A DNA stretch of 64,000 nt from an uncultured Lentisphaeria bacterium (GTDB lineage Bacteria; Verrucomicrobiota; Lentisphaeria; Victivallales; UBA1829), in contig CAJKAR010000006.1 of assembly GCA_905197955.1 (NCBI GenBank), positions 62,001 to 126,000 of the forward strand, written 5' to 3'. The notes under the pieces are model-generated. The model was not told the DNA's origin. It did not search any database and was given only the letters and a program-made list of their open reading frames with translations. The position numbers and the translations under genes were made by a program. Positions 27,019 through 35,588 of the stretch are shown one piece after another (position 1 is the first letter of the stretch; every line of letters begins with the position of its first letter).

Positions 27019-29080
27019 ATGCCTCTTTTTTCTCTTTTCCGGACTTGCCGAACTGAGTGTCATGCAGTTTTTTGTAGCGTCCGCCAAGAGCCATCAACTC
27101 CTCGTGGGTTCCGGACTCCACAATATGTCCTTTTTCCAGAACGATGATTCTGTTTGCATTCTGAATGGTGCTCAAGCGATGGGCAATGGCAAACACGGTA
27201 CGGTTTGTCATAACATTGTTGAGAGCATCCTGGACCAGTTTTTCGGTGACAGTATCCAGAGCGCTGGTAGCCTCGTCCAGAATCAGGATGGGAGGATTCT
27301 TGAGAATGGCGCGGGCTATGCTGATGCGCTGTTTTTCACCGCCGCTCAGACGGAACCCTTTCTCGCCGGCAAAGGTATCATAACCATCCGGATGTCGGCC
27401 GTCCACGATGAAGTTGTGGGCATTCGCCTGTTTCGCGGCTTCGATGATCTGTTCGCGGGAGGCGGAAGGAAGACCGTAGGCGATGTTGTCGGCGATCGTG
27501 TCGTTGAAGAGGATGGCATCCTGAGTGACTATGCCGATCAGATTGCGCAGATCTTCAATTCGAATATCCCGGACATCCTTGCCGTCAATGGTAATGCTCC
27601 CTCCATCGCAGTCGTAGAAACGGGCGATCAGATTGGCAATCGTGGTCTTTCCGGATCCGGTCTCGCCGACCACGGCAACGATATGGCCTTTGGGAATATC
27701 AAATGAAATTCCGTCAAGAATCTTGCGTTTGTCGTATGCGAAAGTCACATTGTTGAAAGAGATCTTGTCATGAAAAGCCTTCAGCTCCACCGGATGCGGA
27801 CTCTCTTTGATTCCGGTATCGTAATCAATCACCTGGAAATAGCGGTCCGCGGCAGCCATGCTGCGCTGGATGTAGGTGGAGACTTTCGCCAGATCCTTGA
27901 TCGGACGGTATGCCAGAAAACAAGGAGCAAGAAGCTGAGCCAGTTCAGAAAGAGAAATCTCACGGCTGTAACTGTAAATCAGAAACACAAGAGTCGATGC
28001 AACAGCAACGACTTCCATCAGCGGAGTCATAAGCAGCTGTGCGCGAATTGCCCGCACAACCGTTTTGAAATAATGGCGGTTCGAATATTCAAACCGGTTG
28101 ATTTCACGCTCCTCCGCGTAGTATGCCTTCACGACGAGAATTCCTGTGAAGACCTCGTGCATGCGGATTACGACTTCGGCAATCTGTGCAAAGGATTTCT
28201 TGTACACCTTGCGGATCTTTCTGCCGAGGATCGCCACAGGCACAATGCAGAGCGGCATGCCGACAAAAAGAATCAGCGGCAATTCCCAGCTTCCATGCTG
28301 CAAACTGGCGTAAATGATGGCGGCGGCACAGGCGAGGATTTCGATCGGACAACGGGTGGCGTCGGCAATCACGTTGGCAACGCTCGATTCGATCGCGGCG
28401 GTATCGTTGGTACAGCGGCTGATGAGCTGTCCGACATCCGTCTTTCCATAGAAGCGGAGCGACTGATCCATCAGCTTCCGGAAGATTTCATCGCGCAGAT
28501 CCGTTACAACCCGGATTCCCACCCAGCGCATGCAGTAGTGGTTGACATAGGTAGCAATGTTTTTCAGGATCCAAAGCAGAATGAATCCGATGCAGAAGAC
28601 TGAAAAGAACTGCCAGGTCATTTTTCCCGTCTCGGTTTCCGCCGGAAAGGAGAGCAGCTCATCCGTCCGCTGTTTCAGAACGACATTTCCATTGACATAG
28701 ACAACGGAAATGCTCTCGATTCCCAGCGTTTTCAACGTATGGTTGGCTTTGTCGATCTCCTTCTGAATTTTGGAGACCTCTTCTTTTTCCGGCTTTGACA
28801 GAATCCTTTTGACCGTTTCGATCTTCTGCTCATTCGATTCCGCAGCATTGATGGAATCCAGAATGGACTTTGCCGCGAGATCCAGTTCCTGTCCGGACGA
28901 CTTTCCGGAAAACTCGATTCCCGTCATGAGACTGGGAATCAGCATCAGACTGCCGAACAACGATCCGCCAACAATAAAACCGGCGATTATTCCAACCGCC
29001 AGACGGAATTTATACGGTTTTGCATACGAAAGCAGACGCCAGTAAGTCTGAACTTTCGCTTCCTGATTTTTATCCATCAT
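27017..29080 (-). CDS. ABC exporter, fused permease and ATPase (MsbA-like)
   Basis: This 687-residue half-transporter forms a homodimer in related proteins. It has six membrane helices and then a nucleotide-binding domain with Walker A GETGSGKTT (about 473), signature LSGGEKQR, Walker B ILILDEATSALD (about 599) and an H-loop in IAHRLST. It is roughly 100 residues longer than MsbA because residues 55-153, between TM1 and TM2, form a large charged, probably coiled-coil loop. The start ATG 29080 overlaps the upstream aminotransferase stop by 4 bases. The neighbours suggest export of a lipid-linked sugar, but the substrate is not known. Confidence 0.88.
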   Translation of the reverse strand: MMDKNQEAKVQTYWRLLSYAKPYKFRLAVGIIAGFIVGGSLFGSLMLIPSLMTGIEFSGKSSGQELDLAAKSILDSINAAESNEQKIETVKRILSKPEKEEVSKIQKEIDKANHTLKTLGIESISVVYVNGNVVLKQRTDELLSFPAETETGKMTWQFFSVFCIGFILLWILKNIATYVNHYCMRWVGIRVVTDLRDEIFRKLMDQSLRFYGKTDVGQLISRCTNDTAAIESSVANVIADATRCPIEILACAAAIIYASLQHGSWELPLILFVGMPLCIVPVAILGRKIRKVYKKSFAQIAEVVIRMHEVFTGILVVKAYYAEEREINRFEYSNRHYFKTVVRAIRAQLLMTPLMEVVAVASTLVFLIYSYSREISLSELAQLLAPCFLAYRPIKDLAKVSTYIQRSMAAADRYFQVIDYDTGIKESPHPVELKAFHDKISFNNVTFAYDKRKILDGISFDIPKGHIVAVVGETGSGKTTIANLIARFYDCDGGSITIDGKDVRDIRIEDLRNLIGIVTQDAILFNDTIADNIAYGLPSASREQIIEAAKQANAHNFIVDGRHPDGYDTFAGEKGFRLSGGEKQRISIARAILKNPPILILDEATSALDTVTEKLVQDALNNVMTNRTVFAIAHRLSTIQNANRIIVLEKGHIVESGTHEELMALGGRYKKLHDTQFGKSGKEKKEA

Positions 29081-30201
29081 GATTTCAGAGCTTTTTCGAT
29101 TGTGGCAACAACATATTCACGCATCGCCGTTGTGGATTCCGGATAGATCGGCAGGGCAAGGATCTCCGCCGCGGCCGCCTCGCTGACAGGCAGATCCCCT
29201 TTCCGGTAGCCAAGCGAAGCAAAACATTCCTGAAGATGCAGCGGCACAGGATAGTAGATGTCACAGCCGATATTCGCACTCTGGAGGGCGGCTTTGACCG
29301 CATCGCGCCGGCCATCACGCACCAGAATGGAGAACTGATTGTAAATGTGGCGCGTTGCATACTCCGCCCGCACGGGCAGCCGAACCCGGTCGCCGATGGA
29401 ACTTGCCGCAAACAGTTTTTCATATTCCGCGGCATTGTGCTGACGGGCCTCGGTCCAAGCATCAAGATGCTTTAGCTTGATCGAGAGAATCGCCGCCTGA
29501 AGCGCATCCAGACGGAAATTGCCGCCGACATATTTGTGATAATATTTCGGATTCATTCCGTGATTACGGAAAATCTTGAGTTTCTCCACACGTTCCGGCG
29601 TATTTGCCGTCACCATTCCGCCGTCGCCGAAACAGCCGAGGTTCTTGCTCGGGAAGAAGGAGAAGCAGCCGTAGTGTCCGAATGATCCGACTCTCTTCCC
29701 TTTGTATTCGGAACCGATCGCCTGCGCGGCATCTTCGATCACGATCAGATTGTGCTTTCCGGCGATCTCCAGAACAGGTTCCATCTCAGCCGCCTGTCCG
29801 AACAGATGCACGGGAATCACGGCTTTGGTGCGCGGCGTGATTTTTTCCTCAATCTTAGAGACATCCAGATTGAAGGTTTCCGGGTCAATATCCACGAACA
29901 CAGGCTTTGCCCCGACTCGCGCGATCGCGCCAGCGGTGGCAAAGAAGGTGAACGGAGTTGTAATCACTTCATCGCCTTCCCCGATTCCCTCGACCATCAG
30001 AGAGATCAGCAGAGCATCGGAACCGGAGGTCACTCCGCAAGCTCCTGCGGCCTGGCTGTAGGCGGCGATCTCCTCTTCCAGTTTGGCGACTTTGGGGCCG
30101 AGAATGAACATCTGGGAATCGCTCAGCTCTTCAATTTCCTTCATAATCTCCTGTTTCAGAGAAGCAAACTGTCCTTTCAGATCAAGAAGCGGAACTTGCA
30201 T
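29077..30201 (-). CDS. DegT/DnrJ/EryC1/StrS family sugar aminotransferase
   Basis: This PLP enzyme of the family aminates nucleotide-linked keto sugars for LPS, capsule or glycoprotein synthesis. The 374-residue protein shows the family landmarks: SGSDALLISL near 60, an EDAAQA motif (about 157) and the PLP lysine in FFPSKNLG (about 188). AGGAAAG precedes the ATG. It is translationally coupled to the ABC exporter, so aminosugar production and export may be linked. The exact sugar cannot be inferred. Confidence 0.9.
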   Translation of the reverse strand: MQVPLLDLKGQFASLKQEIMKEIEELSDSQMFILGPKVAKLEEEIAAYSQAAGACGVTSGSDALLISLMVEGIGEGDEVITTPFTFFATAGAIARVGAKPVFVDIDPETFNLDVSKIEEKITPRTKAVIPVHLFGQAAEMEPVLEIAGKHNLIVIEDAAQAIGSEYKGKRVGSFGHYGCFSFFPSKNLGCFGDGGMVTANTPERVEKLKIFRNHGMNPKYYHKYVGGNFRLDALQAAILSIKLKHLDAWTEARQHNAAEYEKLFAASSIGDRVRLPVRAEYATRHIYNQFSILVRDGRRDAVKAALQSANIGCDIYYPVPLHLQECFASLGYRKGDLPVSEAAAAEILALPIYPESTTAMREYVVATIEKALKS

Positions 30202-30344
30202 GGCGGTCTTTCCTTTCCTGTGTGATATGTGATAATATGGTTGACGTTTTTATCATAATTGGTTAATATAACTCCAAAAACGGCTTTTGTCATTCCGGCA
30301 AACCGGAAATCTTCAACTTTTTTGCGATAAAAGCCTTCCATCAT

Positions 30345-31883
30345 CTACTGCGCACGACGATAGACGATCACAAGTCCGCCCAGAGTCGTATCCCGGAACA
30401 GTGCAATATCATCCCGATCGGGTAGCAGAGAGGGACCCGACATTTCCGTATTTTCAAAATCATTTTCGTGATAGACATAGATGGTATCCGCCGGCATCTC
30501 ATCGGCCGTTTTTTCCAGTTTTCTGACCGGTGCATAAAACGGAACCCGTCCGGAATACACCTGCGGAAACGGCTTTTTCACATATCCCATTTCCGGCATC
30601 GTCAGCATCTGCGCAAGCGGCCAGGAGACCACGATCGGAAAATCCCTGTATTCTTCCAGAAAGGTACACAGATACCGATTCGAATCGATGTCGCGCAGAT
30701 ACTCGCGGCTCCGCTCCAGATATTCGCCCGAACGACGAATTCCGAACGGCAGTTCCTGATAAAAAATCGGTCCGAACAATCCCGCGAAAATCAGCAGGAA
30801 TGCGCCTGCCCTGCGGAATCGCCCCAGATTCTGCGCCAGCAGCAGAGAGGCCGGGATCGAAGCGGCAGCCATGTACCGGGGCAGAGCAATTTTTGCAACC
30901 AGATACGCTCCGAAGTAGCCCAGAACGGTCAAAAGGACAAACAGTTGAAACATTCGCTCCTCCGATTGAAAATCCCGCCTGCGGAACCAGTTCACGCAGA
31001 ACAGAATCCCTCCCAGCAGAATGATCGAATACAGCACCGGAAAATAGAGTTCATAATGAAAGTAAAATTTTCTCAGCAGAAAGAACAGCAGACTCCCTCC
31101 CCCGTCGCGAACCGGCGTCCCGGGAGAATGAACCCCTCCAGCGGAAATATCCACATTATGCTGAAGCATCCAGAACTGAATCAGAAAACAGATCACTCCT
31201 CCGACCAGCGGCAGAAGCAGACTCCTCCACTCTTTCCTGCACCACAGGATCCGGATCAGCAGAGCCAGCAGAAATGCCAGACTCAACACCACAGCAGAAG
31301 CCTTGATGAATCCGGCAAAAAAAACAATTCCCAGCGCAAGGAACCAGCGTTTCCGGAACCCGAACCAGAGCGCCAGCATGATGCAGAATATCAGGGCGCA
31401 CTCCTGTCCGAGAGCCGCTATCCGACCGGAAATCACAGGCTCGGAAAACGCGGCAAGAGTCCACAGCAAAGCAAGCAGGGGGGAAAAAGAATTCCGCTTC
31501 AAAATCTGAAACAGAATCGTCCCGGCACCGGCAATGCAGGCAATGTTGAAAATATGACCGATCAGATGCACCGTCTGCGGAGAGAACAAGGAATAAAGAA
31601 TCCCGTACATCACCGGCAGGAGCCCGAAACGGTAGACGTTCGACCCCTCAAACGAGTGCTGTTCCGGCGCCCACAGTTCGGCAAAGGAAAAATGATGCTT
31701 CGCCAGAAAAAGCGCTTGATTATGGAGTCCAATAATCTCATCCCAATGCGGAGGATTCCACAAATACGAGAGATTCAGCAGGAGAAGCAGAAAAAAGAAA
31801 CAACAAAACGCGCCGGGGAAACCCGCGCCGGCAAGAAAAACTCCGGCACGGTTCCGCAGACGCGTCCACCACGGCACGGTCAT
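30345..31883 (-). CDS. GT-C-type membrane glycosyltransferase (ArnT/PMT-like)
   Basis: This 512-residue polytopic protein has about 11-12 helices and a C-terminal extracytoplasmic domain of about 110 residues. The loop after the first helix carries PHWDE, the acidic motif typical of lipid-phosphate-sugar-dependent GT-C enzymes such as ArnT and PMT. It probably transfers a sugar from a polyprenyl-phosphate donor to a surface acceptor. The ATG shares one base with the galK stop (TGATG), so the two are co-translated. Donor and acceptor are unknown. Confidence 0.78.
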   Translation of the reverse strand: MTVPWWTRLRNRAGVFLAGAGFPGAFCCFFFLLLLLNLSYLWNPPHWDEIIGLHNQALFLAKHHFSFAELWAPEQHSFEGSNVYRFGLLPVMYGILYSLFSPQTVHLIGHIFNIACIAGAGTILFQILKRNSFSPLLALLWTLAAFSEPVISGRIAALGQECALIFCIMLALWFGFRKRWFLALGIVFFAGFIKASAVVLSLAFLLALLIRILWCRKEWRSLLLPLVGGVICFLIQFWMLQHNVDISAGGVHSPGTPVRDGGGSLLFFLLRKFYFHYELYFPVLYSIILLGGILFCVNWFRRRDFQSEERMFQLFVLLTVLGYFGAYLVAKIALPRYMAAASIPASLLLAQNLGRFRRAGAFLLIFAGLFGPIFYQELPFGIRRSGEYLERSREYLRDIDSNRYLCTFLEEYRDFPIVVSWPLAQMLTMPEMGYVKKPFPQVYSGRVPFYAPVRKLEKTADEMPADTIYVYHENDFENTEMSGPSLLPDRDDIALFRDTTLGGLVIVYRRAQ

Positions 31884-33040
31884 CAGGCGGGCTCGGAGCT
31901 CGCGCCGTCGCCGACGGAACAGACGATCGTCTCAATCGTCTTTCCAGTTTTGAGCTTGTACGCCGCTGCAAGACGCCGGCAGTACTCATCCGCATCATTC
32001 TCCCGCACAAGATGGATGCTGATACCGCCGAATCCGCCTCCGCTCAGACGAGCACCGACACATCCGGGAATCGTATGCGCCAGTTCCACAAGAATATCCA
32101 GTTCCGGACAACTGTTTTCGAAGCAGTCGCGGGAACTTTCATGACTTGCAAACAGAAGCGCCCCGAACTCCTCCACCTTTCCGGCGGAAAGCAGTTCCAC
32201 GCCCTTCATCACGCGCTCGTTTTCTCCGACCACATGTTTGGCGCGAAGATAATCGGTATGATCCAGAATGGACTTGCAATCTTCCAGCATGGCGGAAGAG
32301 ACATCGCGAAGCGCCTTGACCTCCGGATATTTCGTCCGGATCGCTTGTGCAGCACGCTCGCAGCTCTCCCGGCGCAGATTATAGTCGGACTCCACAAGAT
32401 TGTGCTTGACCATCGTATTGGCAACAACAATCTTCCAGCCGGCAGGCATCGCAACGGTCTTAAGCACTTCCACCGAACGGAAGTCGCACAGAATAAATGA
32501 ATTCTTTTTCCCGTAAAGCGAACTGAACTGATCCAGAAGTCCGGATTTAAGTCCCAGATAAACATTCTCAACAGACTGTCCGATTCTTGCCCAGTCCGGC
32601 AGCGGCAGTTCAATCCCGCAGAGCTGGCGCAGCGCCATGCAGAAAGCCATTTCCAGAGCCGCCGAACTGCTCATTCCGGCGGAAAGCGGAACCGTGCTCT
32701 TGAAAAGCACTTCAAATGCAGGATATTCAATTCCACGGCGGCGAAGCTCCACTAGAACGCCCTTGATATAATTGGTCCAGTCCTTCGGACGGGGCTTGTC
32801 CATATCATCCAGATCAATCGTGAAAACGCCCTGAAGCGGCGGATTCATCAGTTTGCAGATCCGTCCGGGAATCGCGGAGATCGCCATTTCCGTTGCCTGT
32901 CCGGTGGCACAACTGAGGACATACCCCTCATTGTAGTCCGTATGATTGCCGAGAATTTCGAGTCTGCCGGGAGCATGCGAGTATGCCGCAGGCGCGTGTT
33001 TGAACTCTTCCGCAAAGGAATTTACAATATCCTGTTTCAT
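31883..33040 (-). CDS. galK: Galactokinase
   Basis: This GHMP-family kinase phosphorylates galactose at C1 as part of the Leloir pathway. The 385 residues match the usual length. Visible motifs are APGRLEILGNHTDYN (about 24-38, the galactokinase signature), PLSAGMSSSAALE (GHMP ATP site, about 122) and the C-terminal LSGGGFGG. GGAAC is 7 bases before the ATG. galT, galE and galM are not nearby; the partner gene is a membrane glycosyltransferase instead. Confidence 0.93.
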   Translation of the reverse strand: MKQDIVNSFAEEFKHAPAAYSHAPGRLEILGNHTDYNEGYVLSCATGQATEMAISAIPGRICKLMNPPLQGVFTIDLDDMDKPRPKDWTNYIKGVLVELRRRGIEYPAFEVLFKSTVPLSAGMSSSAALEMAFCMALRQLCGIELPLPDWARIGQSVENVYLGLKSGLLDQFSSLYGKKNSFILCDFRSVEVLKTVAMPAGWKIVVANTMVKHNLVESDYNLRRESCERAAQAIRTKYPEVKALRDVSSAMLEDCKSILDHTDYLRAKHVVGENERVMKGVELLSAGKVEEFGALLFASHESSRDCFENSCPELDILVELAHTIPGCVGARLSGGGFGGISIHLVRENDADEYCRRLAAAYKLKTGKTIETIVCSVGDGASSEPA

Positions 33041-33089
33041 TTTTCCGTTCCAGTTTTTCTATTGTTTTATGACTTCGTTTTTCCTGTAG

Positions 33090-33117
33090 AATATATTAGA
33101 TTTAGCCGAGAATTCAA
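33090..33117 (-). promoter_or_regulatory. Likely promoter of galK
   Basis: On the minus strand TTGAAT (33112-33117) and TATATT (33090-33095) are 16 bases apart, with a leader of about 42 bases. Confidence 0.6.
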
Positions 33118-33221
33118 CCGGAAAGATTTTTTTTTTACTTTTTTTTCTTGCAAGCACAATAAAACGGAAGCGCATCCGTTATACGGACAACGCGTGATGG
33201 ACGCGCCTGAGAATATGCATG

Positions 33222-33235
33222 GAGAACATGTTCTC
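33222..33235. repeat. Perfect 14-bp palindrome
   Basis: GAGAACATGTTCTC reads identically on both strands. It could be an operator or a short RNA hairpin. The GAAC-GTTC spacing of two bases does not fit the Gram-positive LexA box (four bases). Confidence 0.6.
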
Positions 33236-33263
33236 ATTTAAACTCTCTCTTCTCTATTCTCCC

Positions 33264-33300
33264 GGCAGGCGGTGAGGTGCCGCCTGCCACCCTTTTTTTT
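33264..33300 (+). terminator. Strong plus-strand terminator without an upstream gene
   Basis: GGCAGGCGG (33264-33272) pairs with CCGCCTGCC (33280-33288) across a 7-base loop, followed by ACCC and eight T residues. The T run is on the plus side only. Confidence 0.7.
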
Positions 33301-33398
33301 CTCTCTGGCGAATTTATCTATGAAATACCGAAAAAGAAGCCGTTCCCCTTTTTTCTCATTTCAGAGGAACGGCAATCATTGCGGGAGGAAAAAAGAGA

Positions 33399-33986
33399 CT
33401 ACGGAGTCGTATCCACAGGATAACGAAGCGGGGTATAAAGAAAACTGTCTTTTATAAGCGGTTTCATATCGTTGCCGATCATGTGGGACTGCTCCTCAAA
33501 AGTTTTCAGAGTCGGCAGGGGATAGACCGCAATCGGCATATCGCCACCGATATAGAACAGATCGCTGTTGCCATATCCGTGCACTTTGATGAAATATTGT
33601 CCCGTGACCTTGAAACTGGAAAAGTTCAGAGCATAAATCTGTTCTTTCGGCACCTCCTTATGCACCGGAGCCAGCACGCCCTGAGGATTCTTCATCAGAA
33701 TCGGCTTACCGGAAAAAACAACTTTACCCTGCACGGTGCACAGAGAAAATTTCGCCGGAACCTTTTTCTCTTTTCCCGGAACAAAGGTCAGATATGCCAC
33801 TTTCACCGGCATGTTCTTCCAGTAGCCGTAACGTCCGACATAAATACCGGGCACAAAGGACTGATTCTGTTTTTGACCGATTTCATTCTTCTCTCCGCCG
33901 ATCGGAATGGCTGCCGGATCCTGAGCAAATCCATTTCCAAGCAGCAACCCCATGACAAGCGACAGAATGATCCAATGAAGTTTCAT
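33399..33986 (-). CDS. Secreted protein with CelD_N-like Ig domain
   Basis: This 195-residue exported protein has a signal peptide (about 1-21, ending NGFAQ). Its central part resembles the N-terminal Ig-like domain of family 9 cellulases: FSLCTVQGKVVFSG, then LNFSSFKVTGQYFIKVHG and SDLFYIG. In those enzymes the domain precedes a catalytic module, but none follows here, so the protein may be a stand-alone binding or adaptor domain. GAGGAGGGG precedes the ATG. It appears monocistronic. Confidence 0.65.
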   Translation of the reverse strand: MKLHWIILSLVMGLLLGNGFAQDPAAIPIGGEKNEIGQKQNQSFVPGIYVGRYGYWKNMPVKVAYLTFVPGKEKKVPAKFSLCTVQGKVVFSGKPILMKNPQGVLAPVHKEVPKEQIYALNFSSFKVTGQYFIKVHGYGNSDLFYIGGDMPIAVYPLPTLKTFEEQSHMIGNDMKPLIKDSFLYTPLRYPVDTTP

Positions 33987-34022
33987 TGTTTTCCCCTCCT
34001 CTTTTGAAATCTTTTTATGATA

Positions 34023-34045
34023 CCCCCCCTCAGGATACCCTCCCC
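34023..34045 (-). other. G-rich leader segment with possible G-quadruplex
   Basis: On the minus strand the leader of the CelD_N-like gene has tracts of four, three and seven G residues. They lie within two copies of GGGTATC, a short direct repeat. Four GGG tracts can be drawn if the seven-G run is split. Confidence 0.3.
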
Positions 34046-34052
34046 GGTACCA

Positions 34053-34082
34053 TTAATATGACATGGAAAACTGTTTTATCAA
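34053..34082 (-). promoter_or_regulatory. Possible promoter of the CelD_N-like gene
   Basis: On the minus strand TTGATA (34077-34082) is followed after 18 bases by TATTAA (34053-34058), or after 16 bases by CATATT. Confidence 0.45.
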
Positions 34083-34248
34083 GCACGTTCCGAAAAGCCA
34101 TCGGCCCCACATAGAAGAGTTTACGCAGAAAAACAGCGAATATTCCGCAGTCGATTTTTTTCAAGAAAAAAACAAAGTTCTCCCGCGGCACTCCCTCATT
34201 CATGTACAGCGGGATTCTCCTGACCGAAAGAATCTCTCAGAAGGAAAT

Positions 34249-34422
34249 TTATTCGTTCAAAAACTTCAGGTACACCGGCAGGCTTAAAACCAGCAGCAGC
34301 GGAATCAGGAACAACGAAAGGATCGTAAACAGTGGATTTGTTTTCTCCTTCTGCACGCTCTGCGCCATCTCGTTCTCTCCGGAACGATCTATCGCACGAA
34401 TCTGTGTTTTTTCCATTTTCAT
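34249..34422 (-). CDS. Small single-span membrane protein, 57 residues
   Basis: A strong AAGGAGGAGGT lies about 6 bases before ATG 34422. The product has a polar, charged N-terminal half (KMEKTQIRAIDRSGENE) and one C-terminal hydrophobic helix (FTILSLFLIPLLLVLSLPVYL) with only four residues after it. It therefore looks like a tail-anchored inner-membrane protein with its N-terminus in the cytoplasm. No family is recognised. It lies between the CelD_N-like gene and the U32/IclR pair. The reading frame extends upstream but without another good start. Confidence 0.6.
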   Translation of the reverse strand: MKMEKTQIRAIDRSGENEMAQSVQKEKTNPLFTILSLFLIPLLLVLSLPVYLKFLNE

Positions 34423-34559
34423 GGGAACCTCCTCCTTTGTGCCTGGTTCAATATAAAACCTGAAAAAGGGAAAATCCATCCGGCAAACAGAAATTTTTAT
34501 CATTTTTTCTGAAATTTCTGTGACAGAAAGATCAAAAAAAACAGCCACAACTCATTGCT

Positions 34560-35588
34560 TCAGGAAGCTCCGGAGAAATCCGTCAGGACCTCGGAAAGCA
34601 CCCTCTCACATCGTCCGCAGTGAGTGCAGTTTCCGGCACAGGCGCGGGCGATCTCCATCCAGTCCGCAGGGAAACGGCTGTTGTCGATCGCAAACGGAGA
34701 AAACGCAGGGGAAAACGAAGGCTCCATCAAATCCAGCAGGTTGCCGTGGAAAGATCCCGATGCATACGCACCGATCACCATGCGCGGATGCGAATGCTGA
34801 CGAGTCGCCAGTTTCACAATCGGAAAATACGGTTCGTACACCTTCAAATCCTCGGGCCGGATCCAGCTGGAACGCAGGAATTCGACAAAATTCTTTTTCT
34901 CCCGATACAAGCTCCAGCACAAATGAGGCAGATAACGTTCATTTCTCACCTCGTCCACCTCGGAGTCATGAGCCACCAGATTGTCGTGGAACGACTGCGC
35001 CGGACAATTCCGCAGACAGCCGCTGTTCGCCAGCATGACCAGCTTTTTTCCATGCGTCCTGCACCACTCATGAAACACCTTCACCGTCTCCAGATCCCTC
35101 TGAAGATCCCGGCGGATATGAAACGAATCAAACAATCCGGAAAGATACTCCATCGCCAGAGTCGAATCGATCCGCATGTTCACCGATGCCCGAATCTCCA
35201 CCCCCGGATACTCCTTCCGCACCACATGCGCGACAAACGGACTTGTCGTTGTAATGATCTCCGGAAGCAGCCCTCTGGATTCCAGATAGGAAAGAATCGA
35301 AACAATCTCATTCCGGAAGCGGGAACTGATCGCATATCCTCCATAACAGTTCGCATTGAACAGCAGATCCAGCTTGATCCCCATCCCTCGAATTTCAGCC
35401 AGATCCCGCTCCAGTTCCGCCTGCGCGGACCAGTCCACCGCACCGCTGATGCATCCCAGCGATGCGCGTCCGCTCGCACATCCCGGCCAGGGGAAATACA
35501 CTTCTGCAATCGCATCCCGGTAATCCCGCACAATTCCACGAAACGGTTCTCCGGTATCGGTCTGCTGATATCCCACCGCGAATTTCAT
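34560..35588 (-). CDS. U32-peptidase-like protein with C-terminal cysteine motif
   Basis: This 342-residue cytoplasmic protein resembles U32 (collagenase-like/UbiU-type) proteins. It shows LLFNANCYGG, a central MLANSGCLRNCPAQSFHD segment with paired cysteines, and FVEFLRSSWIRPEDL. The C-terminus has the motif CAGNCTHCGRC, a likely Fe-S or metal site, in line with current views that U32 proteins bind clusters rather than act as proteases. It overlaps the IclR regulator gene by 4 bases. The substrate is unknown. Confidence 0.72.
   Translation of the reverse strand: MKFAVGYQQTDTGEPFRGIVRDYRDAIAEVYFPWPGCASGRASLGCISGAVDWSAQAELERDLAEIRGMGIKLDLLFNANCYGGYAISSRFRNEIVSILSYLESRGLLPEIITTTSPFVAHVVRKEYPGVEIRASVNMRIDSTLAMEYLSGLFDSFHIRRDLQRDLETVKVFHEWCRTHGKKLVMLANSGCLRNCPAQSFHDNLVAHDSEVDEVRNERYLPHLCWSLYREKKNFVEFLRSSWIRPEDLKVYEPYFPIVKLATRQHSHPRMVIGAYASGSFHGNLLDLMEPSFSPAFSPFAIDNSRFPADWMEIARACAGNCTHCGRCERVLSEVLTDFSGAS

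Larger units (their letters stand above)
33041..33398. other. Intergenic region with galK promoter, palindrome and orphan terminator
   Basis: The left part holds the galK promoter and a T-rich stretch. The centre contains a perfect 14-bp palindrome (33222-33235), and the right part a plus-strand terminator (33264-33300) with no annotated plus-strand gene before it. A 14-codon frame (33197-33241) overlaps the palindrome but lacks a ribosome-binding site. A small RNA in about 33120-33290 is possible; no promoter for it was identified. Confidence 0.5.

Noticed and set aside
33222..33235. LexA (SOS) box
   Set aside because: The palindrome has GAAC and GTTC separated by two bases rather than the four of the Gram-positive LexA box, and it does not match CTGT-N8-ACAG.
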